From Thelephora terrestris (lineage: Eukaryota > Basidiomycota > Agaricomycetes > Thelephorales > Thelephoraceae), in NCBI GenBank assembly GCA_015956445.1, contig WIUZ02000001.1:2046001-2110000 (forward strand): DNA of 64,000 bases, given 5' to 3'. The notes beneath the pieces were generated by a model. It saw only the letters and a list, made by a program, of their open reading frames with translations, was not told the origin of the DNA and did not search any database. Below, one piece after another: positions 57,069-64,000 of this stretch (within the stretch, counting starts at the first letter, position 1; the number at the start of each line of letters is the position of its first letter). The position numbers and the translations under genes were made by a program.

Positions 57069-58992
57069 TTATGATTCCCAAAACCCTTCTTCATCGAACG
57101 CGACAAGGTCGTGTGGCGTGTCCGGCACCCCAAACACTTCACAATGCGCAGAAATCACAACATCACCTTCACGCATTACCTCCGCCTCCTCCACCGTTCT
57201 ACGGCGTACTCGATCGAGTAAGGCGTCCAGTTCGACGTAATGGCTGTCGTCAGCAGCGAATTTGCGGTGTTTGCGCCCTTGCACATGCTAAAGAACCCCT
57301 TTATCAAACTGTCTAGATAGAAGGCAGATTGGGCGAACCTCCTTAAAATCCTCAAAACGAACGCGACAGCTTTCGCAGTACCCAGGTTTACTGCCCTCAT
57401 CTCGTTTGGGTAATCGCAGGGTATTTGTGCTTCTGCTCTTCCTGAGCCCGCGACGATCAGGAATCTCTGCGGGCGGTCCCATGTCGCCCTTCTCCTTCGA
57501 CTTTCCTGAATTACCGAAACGACGAGATGTCACAACCTCCTGTTGGAGCCTCCCACGCAGCGATGGAGGCAACTGAAGCTTTGTGAGGCTGCCGTCAGTT
57601 GTGGCTGAGGTTGTTCCTGTAGTCGATGTGATGCCGACGCTGTTTCCCGATGCAGCAACGTAGCCTCCAGATGCAAGGTAGCCCGAAGCGTTGGCAGACT
57701 CCAGATGATCAGGATCGCCGTCCGCGATGACCTCTGGCAGGATGCCACGGCGATGAAGGTTGTTCATCGAAACAGTTCTTCGCAGATCATGCTGAGCCTT
57801 GAATTGGTTCTCCTTCAGGGATCTTCTCTTCTGTTCGAACCTTTTCCTCCGTTGTTCACGTTCCCGCTCCCTTTCTTTCTCAGCGTTCTCAGCCTTGCGC
57901 CACCGTTTCTCCTCCCGTTCGTCAAACTCGATGAAGGGGCCACGCGCTTTAGGATGACAGTGAAGTACGGGCCAAGTCCCAGTGTCCTTCCCGTTCGCAC
58001 TTTTGGTGATAGGGTACTGTAGAACCGCAATCGGCGCGAGCTCTTGCCTCAGGTCCTCGACGAGCACAAAGTAGTGATTTTTGGAGAAATAAGTGTAGTC
58101 GTGCCTTTTGGAGTTGGGGTCGCGTTCTGTGGTAGTTCCATGGAGGCGTTCATGTTCGAGAAGCTGAGAAAGCGACTTCTGGTTGCCTTTGGTAGAGCTG
58201 GAATTTGGAGGGACCGCGTGTGTCCGGGAGTGATGGGAGGAATTGAGGGAACCGCCTTGACAGCGCTCGATTATAGATGTGAGTTTAGCCGCACCCCAGA
58301 CCTTTTTTCCAAGAGAGATGGCATATGTGGCAATATTCACGACTTCAGGATCTGCGTCTTCCCTAGCGACCCCGGGGAGACATAAGGCCGAGATCTGTAG
58401 ACAGCACCGGATAACGGCTTACCCATCCAGAACCTTTGCAGGGCTTCTCAGTGAATGAAGGGCGGTTGTGCGTGAGCTTGGGTTATTCTCTTTATTCGAT
58501 GGGGAGTCTTGACCAGTGGAATTGGGATCCACATCTGTGATGAGGTGCGTGACTTCCTCGGTCAAGGAGTCGACCACCGACTTGAGACAAATGAGGCGAT
58601 CGTCTTTGATGAAAACATCCAACACCTACTGCGCCTAACGACTGGACACCGCGAATCAACTTCTTCCGCATCGCGGAGACATCTTGATCAAACCCATCCG
58701 GGTCGAAAAAGAATATCCACCGAGGGAAGTGCTCCAAGTACTTTGCTCGCCAAACCGCCTCCTTCTCCAACTTTTCTGCCTTCTTTCGGTCCTTCTCGTT
58801 TGCAGGGGCCGTGGCTCCATTGGCAGTGGTCGACGATTTATGTCTCTTGATCGTGTGTTCTTGAGCTTGGCCCTGGTCGGCTGGGACAGGCGACCGAGCA
58901 CGTTTGGTGGTGGGCCTCAGCTTTACAGGCGAATCGAGGAGAGGGAGCGAAGGGGTCCTTGAGACGGGAGGAGCGTTGGCTACAGCAGCCAT
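57069..58992 (-). CDS. DBF4: DBF4-type regulatory subunit of Cdc7 kinase
   Basis: Exons 58992-58630, 58580-58423, 58362-57339, 57287-57069; 587 residues. A BRCT-like N-terminal region is recognisable: LEHFPRWIFFFDPDGFDQDV and VVDSLTEEVTHLITDV. The middle has the conserved HYFVLVEDLRQELAPIAVLQ region (motif M) and long charged helices. The C-terminal DBF4-type zinc finger is complete across the last intron: GYCESCRVRFEDFKE, then HVQGRKHRKFA (CCHH ligands). Dbf4 activates Cdc7 to phosphorylate MCM2-7 and fire origins in S phase. It is divergent from the gamma-tubulin complex gene, 146 bp apart. An ACGCGT (MCB-like) sequence at 59199-59204 lies about 207 bp upstream but inside the neighbour's first exon. 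Confidence 0.92.
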
Positions 58993-59138
58993 GGATAAGG
59001 CAAGGCGAGAGGGCGGAAACGACCCAGAGTAGGAAGCGGGCGATGATCCAAGAAATTGATGAACAGCTCAAGGCAAGAACGCCACAAGGTATTACCGAAT
59101 GTGACCAGGAACACGTGACGTGACACCCCGCGCTCTCA

Positions 59139-62100
59139 ATGACCGACACGCACGATTCTCTGCCAGATCGCGTCGTGGCAGAATTGCCACCATTAAACAC
59201 GCGTTTCTATGTCCCGAACTTAGCGGATAAGCCACAAAATCCCATCATAGACAACTTAAAAGCACTCGCCGATCTCGCTGCTCCTCCGGTCCAGCCAACT
59301 CTCCTGCTAAAGCGAGAGATAGTCGACCGCCCTGTAAATCAACCACGTTCCGGCCCTCCACGCACTGGTGGAACAGCGAACCTATGGCAGAAAGCGTGCG
59401 ATAACGATTTTTTGCATGGAGTAAGAACTTTATGGCGAAAATTGAGCGTTCTGACTAGCCCTCCAGACTGTCCTTCGCTCATGGGACAGCTGGCAGCCCC
59501 TACAAAAGCAGGACGTGATGTATTCGCCATACATTTCGGAACAGCCCCCGCATACATTCGTTGCGAGTCGCCATTTGTATGTAATCTCAAAAGATCCCGT
59601 TTTGTGATCGCCTTTGCCCATGCCCTTAGATAGCATCAGACCACAACTCTCAGACGCTGCAACAAAAATCATCTATGTGGAACAATCAGAGTTCCTTGCT
59701 TCATTGATGTCGACGCTGATGGGAGCAACCTCGAAGCTTCATGTCTGGGATCCTCAACGGGAGTGCTTCATTCTCAGGGGGGTCCATCGAGATATGAGTG
59801 GGATACTGTCGATTATTGGCAAAGACGAAACGATCACGCATAGGTTCGGGTCATCTGTTCGAAAAATACCCTTTTTTCTCAACTGCTTTAAGTTGTTTAT
59901 CTCGATTCTTGACAATCGGGACGCTTTCGAGGCGCCTGGAGGTCCTCGTGAGGTCTTTGGGCCTGAGGTACATCTGACCATATCCTCTCATCTTCCATCT
60001 CAAATCGACCTTCCAAAGTGCGAGCCCGACTCTACATGCATTTTCTTACGCAGTTGACTCTTTACTCGCGTTTGCCCGAGTAAACATACTGGATTATATC
60101 GGAAACGATGGGCATGAACCTCCGTCGCTCAATGCCATTTGGGTGGCGTGCGAGGACGTTGCGAATATGTTGGCTGCATGCGCCGAAGTGTGTGGACGGG
60201 TGAGTGCACCGAAAAGCTCTCGAGGGTCAACTCCAATGTCTGCTAGGGCGTGGATAGGTCACCGGATCAATATCCTCCCGTGCCAGACAGCATTGGTCTT
60301 CTCTCTGTCATCTATCAACACTGTGTCTCCCACTTCGAACGATCTTCGCCGACGCTCGTCAAGGCAGCAACTGCGTTGATCTTAACGTTGACCTCGCGAC
60401 ATTACCTCCAAACTATCTGCTCTGCTATTGCCTATAGCGGTAGTAGAACATCACTGGACCAGCATTCCAAAAGTGGCCAATCTGATGGTGGAGAATACGA
60501 GAATCCTGATTTTTCGGACGTCGTCGCAGAGAGATATCCATCTTTTATCTCGAAACCCCTCAAAAACTCCCTCATCAGTGCTCAAAAGTCCTTAACAATT
60601 CTTCAAGACGCATGCCCAGACCATCCCCTTTTATTGAAACCCGCTCACAGTTCACCAATCACATGGTACTGGACTGAGGGCGAAATCGATAGAGCATGGA
60701 CGGGGGGGCCTCACGAACCTGTGGCTTCAAACCCGCTGAAACGCGCAACCCCGGAACCATTGGACGCGAGCGAGGGCGCAGCAAAGTATGAACCAGAGCT
60801 ACTTGGTCTACGGGTTTATGACTTGGAACCCGGCTCTCATGCTACCAACCCCGAGCTATGGGGACCAGTCAGAGCGTTCATGAATGATTTCCCCAAGCGC
60901 CTGCCAATAGTGGTCCCGACAATTGGCGATCTCACAAATCTTGTGTTTAGCCCATTGGCTGAACAAGCCTCAGTCCTCTCCCAAGCTGTACTGGACATTT
61001 TTCTCACTCCGCTCAGCTCCCCTTCGCCCACTCCCGTAGTAGACTTACACATCCATTCCCACCTCACTGTTCTTCGGTCATACCAATTACTTGCTTCTCA
61101 TTCATTCAAATCCAAACTGTCCGCAGCACTCTTCTCTGATTCTGAGGACTGGGCTTCGGGCGGGCGAAGGAGCGCTTTGTCCCTGGCCGCGCGGAGGAAC
61201 ACAAAAGGAACCCCCGGGCTTGTCTCCGATGATAAGGTCTGGCCTGTCGGCCTCTCCGCAAGTCTACTAGAGAAGGACAGTTGGCCGCCGGGTGGCACGG
61301 ACCTCAGCTTCTTCCTTCGCACAGTTGTTGTGGATGCCATGGAAGTGATGCGGCCACGAACGGTGGACCCCACTGGGGAAACTCCCAGTGCATACGATGA
61401 ATCAGAGTGGAGGATTGGGTTCGCGATCCGAGATTTACCCAGCGGGAAGGGCCAAGACAAGTGGTTAGATCCTTGCTGTACGTACTATCTAGCTCCTTGT
61501 CTTGGCCATGCATGTCTGACTGGGTGATAGCGATCGAGTACGTGGCCTCCATGAACTATTTCCACGGGCTTACGCCGGTTATTCCTGATTTCACGTAGAG
61601 CTCTAGACTTTTTATATCTTGAGTACCAGCCTCCCCGGCCGCTACAAATTGTGGTCGGACCTGACGTTCTGTCGAAGTATCAACGCATCTTCGCCTTCAA
61701 TCTGCGTCTGCTTCGGGGTGCGTTGTAAATGCCTTCCGTGCGAAGGGTGCCTGCTGAAGCATTCTTCCAGTGGAGAACGTCGTTCGAATGCTACACCGCC
61801 TTTCGAGGACCTGCAGAAGGCCCCCTTTTGGAACGCTGACAAAAGCCAACGCGTTATTCTTGCATTTCAGGTTTCTGGCCCATACGTTTGTCGCCCAGTT
61901 GTGCTCATACGTCTACGACACAGCTATCCGGCGGCACTTCGACTCATTCCTCTTCGAAATTTCGATAGCCAGAGAAGGCCGCAACGGGCGACGCTTCTCC
62001 GATGTGTTTGAGCTTGCACGATATCACTCTGACGTGCTGGACAATATATTGATAGCATGCTTGTTGAGATCCGGCCAAAAGGCTGCAGGTGATGCCTTAC

Positions 62101-62389
62101 GGTCGTGTCTGGAGACCGTGATGGAATTGGGGATATTAGCCGGGGAACTCACTCGTGGACGCCTCGAGGAGTATCAAGCCGAATCTATACTGGAGCAACT
62201 TTACTCGGCATTCAAGCGAAGAGTGTCGCGCCTGGTTCGTTGAGCACCCCACTAGTCGAGCCACATTGCTCACCATACACCCAGGTTCGGATGTTGGAGA
62301 TCCTGAAAGACAAAGAATCGGAGCGGGAAGGCGCCGGTAGTATTAATCACCTATTTGTAAAACTAGACTCGCAGTGGTGGACGCGTTAG
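59139..62389 (+). CDS. Gamma-tubulin complex component (GCP5/GCP6-like)
   Basis: Nine exons: 59139-59580, 59630-59843, 59893-59967, 60019-60199, 60247-61477, 61531-61537, 61599-61717, 61771-62234, 62285-62389; 945 residues. Family landmarks: LSRFLTIGTLSRRLEVLVRS in the N-terminal half; FISKPLKNSLISAQKSLTIL; ALDFLYLEYQPPRPLQIVVG, DVLSKYQRIFAFNLRLLRV in the C-terminal grip domain; and a short end INHLFVKLDSQWWTR like the closing strand of other GCPs. It would be part of the gamma-tubulin ring complex nucleating microtubules at the spindle pole body. Which of GCP4/5/6 it is cannot be settled. A 7-nt exon (CGATCGA) is required: without it the two flanking conserved blocks are in different frames. 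The sixth to seventh exon junctions both have GTACGT donors. Confidence 0.85.
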
Positions 62390-62627
62390 CCGTGGATGAT
62401 ACACACGTGACTTACGCGCCTGGTCACCCGCCCTCCCACTGGCAGCAATCAAAAGCGCTGGGGCTACCCGGACCAAGCCTGGTCTCCACCACAACCATCA
62501 TCGACGACGCGTTATTCGCCGTCGACATCGTCCCCAGCGGTGTACGAACAGTGCACTCATTCTCTACACCAGTGCAACTATCTTTTAGTCTCACCAGGAC
62601 GCGCTGCGTTCCACGCTACAGCGAGTC
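62390..62627. other. CDC6 promoter region
   Basis: 238 bp between the gamma-tubulin complex gene and CDC6. It contains an ACGCGT element and no gene. Confidence 0.6.
62507..62512. promoter_or_regulatory. ACGCGT (MCB-type) element upstream of CDC6
   Basis: A palindromic MluI cell-cycle box 116 bp before the CDC6 ATG; a second ACGCGT at 62381-62386 overlaps the end of the preceding gene. In fungi the MBF (Mbp1/Swi6) complex binds this sequence in promoters of G1/S genes, and CDC6 orthologues are typical targets. Binding here is inferred. Confidence 0.5.
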
Positions 62628-64000
62628 ATGCATGGTTCCGTGCTAGGAAAACGATCCCAGTCTTCGACTGACTCTCCTTGTCCTCTGGATCTCCCAAGCC
62701 CAGAGGTCACTCCGACCGCGAAGCGAATCAAGACCACCAGCACATTGACTGACTTGAACCCTGATGGGAACAAGGAAAACATTCCACCTTTGCCGGAGTC
62801 GCCGTCCCCGAGGCGACTCAGAAGAACCGCCACAGAGAATCCTACCTCCCCGAGGAATGCTCGAAGTAAGTTTGCTGCGCGTGTTGATCTTCATTGAAGG
62901 ATGTCTGATTCCTGGCCGCTTTTTCGGCGCAGCCCCTCGAAGACACTTCTCGACTTCCACTCTGGACACTAGGACCCCCTCTACTACCCTCTCGCATTTG
63001 ACGCTCGTCACTCCTCCCCCCACGCCGCCGTCCATATTGGTCCCCATCTATGCTCGTGCCCGCGCACTTCTCAGGTCTACATCGAACGGCGTGTCGCTAT
63101 TGTCAGGTCGCGCCACCGAACGCGCGCTCATAAACAAATTTGTCGCGTCATTCGTTGACGAAACTGAAAATCCGGCGTCTACACAATGTACTTCCCTGTT
63201 CATTTCAGGATCCCCTGGCACTGGCAAGACTGCTTTCGTCAATTCGGTTATCACAGAATCGGCTATACCGCCCACCGTCAAGGTCATCTCCATCAACTGC
63301 ATGGCTCTGAATGATGTCGACTTCTTGTGGTCCAGACTTGTAGATGAACTCTCGTCTACCAAGATAAAGATAAAGAAGGCTGTCAAAGGGATCGACGGAG
63401 TCTGTCAGCTCCTTTCTGCTTACCGCTCAAAGTGGTAAGTTATCTGATTATCCGGACTGTCAACCTTGGCTCACGATCGCAGCCTCTTGGTTTTGGATGA
63501 GCTTGATCACATCGCTTCATCGCCACAAGGAATCACTTCAATCTTTTCCGTTGCCCAAGCCCATCCCTCCCGCCTTCGTATAATTTCGATCGCGAACACT
63601 CATACTCTCACTTCGACCTCGTCTCAGGTCACCATTCGGGGGATTGCCGGTGTGAAGACTGTTCATTTCTCCCCGTACACGTCCGAACAGCTCTTGAAAA
63701 TCTTGATGACGAGGCTCGAGCCCCTCTTCAACGATACGGTGCATCTGAAACAAGCAGAGAAGCTCCTTCCCAAGACCTCCCTCACGCTCCTCTCCAAGAA
63801 GATCGCTGCCCAAGCTGGAGATGTTCGTTCGTTGTTTGAGGTCCTTCGCAGTGCCATCGACTCCGCCTCCAAGGCGTCCACTGAAGTCGGCCTCGATGGA
63901 CCTACTCCCGTAGTGACTCCTAACCACATCATCGCTGCCCTCAAGTCGTATGCTCCCGCTTCGTCGCTCGCTCCTCGCAATACGAATGCTACCAGCTCAA
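62628..64000 (+). CDS. CDC6: Replication licensing ATPase CDC6 (Cdc18), cut off by right window edge
   Basis: Exons 62628-62865, 62933-63434 and 63483 onward, still open at 64000 (419 complete codons seen). The N-terminus is Ser/Pro-rich with several CDK-type S/T-P sites (SPCP, SPEVTPTAKR, SPSPRR) and a KENxxP box-like NKENIPP, fitting cell-cycle-controlled degradation. The AAA+ domain follows: Walker A GSPGTGKT at about 171-178, Walker B LLVLDELDH across the second intron, sensor 1 ISIANTH, and sensor 2 AQAGDVRSLFEVLRSAID. Cdc6 loads MCM2-7 with ORC and Cdt1 in G1. The KENxxP placement and one-locus proximity to DBF4 support Cdc6 over Orc1, which would carry a BAH domain. Confidence 0.93.

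Noticed and set aside
61538-61598. Frameshift or pseudogene in the gamma-tubulin complex gene
   Set aside because: Apparent frame break disappears once a 7-nt exon and two GT-AG introns are recognised; phases then agree through all nine exons.
1-64000. CRISPR arrays, bacterial-type operons, insertion sequences, LTR elements
   Set aside because: No spaced direct repeats, no transposase or reverse transcriptase motifs, no terminal repeats; the gene structure is eukaryotic throughout.

Overview
The window reads as nuclear DNA of a filamentous basidiomycete, most likely an Agaricomycete. Genes are closely packed on both strands. Nearly all are split by very short introns (mostly 47-65 nt, GT-AG with a CTAAC/CTGAC-like branch site). 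Several families are typical of that group: a basidiomycete-type 7TM protein pair, a Zn2Cys6 regulator with two clusters, a CsbD/Hmp1-like stress protein, an Mga2-type membrane-tethered factor and RAX2. Gene models were built by hand from splice signals, conserved motifs and reading frame; the exon sums of all complete models divide by three.

Layout. 1-4 kb: left-edge-truncated LIM-domain RhoGAP-like gene (-) and a kinase-like gene (+). 4-6.75 kb: gene-poor. 6.75-10.1 kb: two intact tandem 7TM paralogues (+). 11.8-18 kb: ELL elongation factor, tRNA-Asn (-), MDM31-type mitochondrial inner-membrane protein, RNase P subunit RPP21. 18.3-23.4 kb: single-pass receptor-like protein (-), divergent Mg-chelatase-like AAA protein (+), thioredoxin (+). 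24.3-29.9 kb: a nutrient block of amino-acid permease (+), cytosine deaminase FCY1 (-) and purine-cytosine permease FCY2 (+); FCY1 and FCY2 share a 470-bp promoter with three GATA-type sites. 30.6-37 kb: NUP2/NUP50-type nucleoporin (-) and MGA2/SPT23-type factor (+). 37-39.2 kb: gene-poor. 39.2-45.4 kb: CsbD-like protein, a conserved hypothetical, HAP2 (-), THO1 (+), REI1 (+). 45.7-51.2 kb: RAX2 with a C-terminal SH3 domain (-) and a complex I accessory subunit (-). 51.8-56.5 kb: RPEL protein (+), DUF1279 protein (-), AdoMet decarboxylase (+), double-cluster Zn2Cys6 factor (-). 57-64 kb: DBF4 (-), gamma-tubulin complex component (+) and CDC6 (+, runs off the right edge), a group of cell-cycle genes.

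Most content is ordinary housekeeping. The features that stand out are the FCY1/FCY2 head-to-head pair, the exon-duplicated double zinc cluster, the SH3 domain on RAX2, the DBF4-GCP-CDC6 neighbourhood, the intact 7TM tandem with intron differences, and micro-exons of 4, 7 and 10 nt. I found no CRISPR array, no clear transposon and no evident novel multi-gene system.
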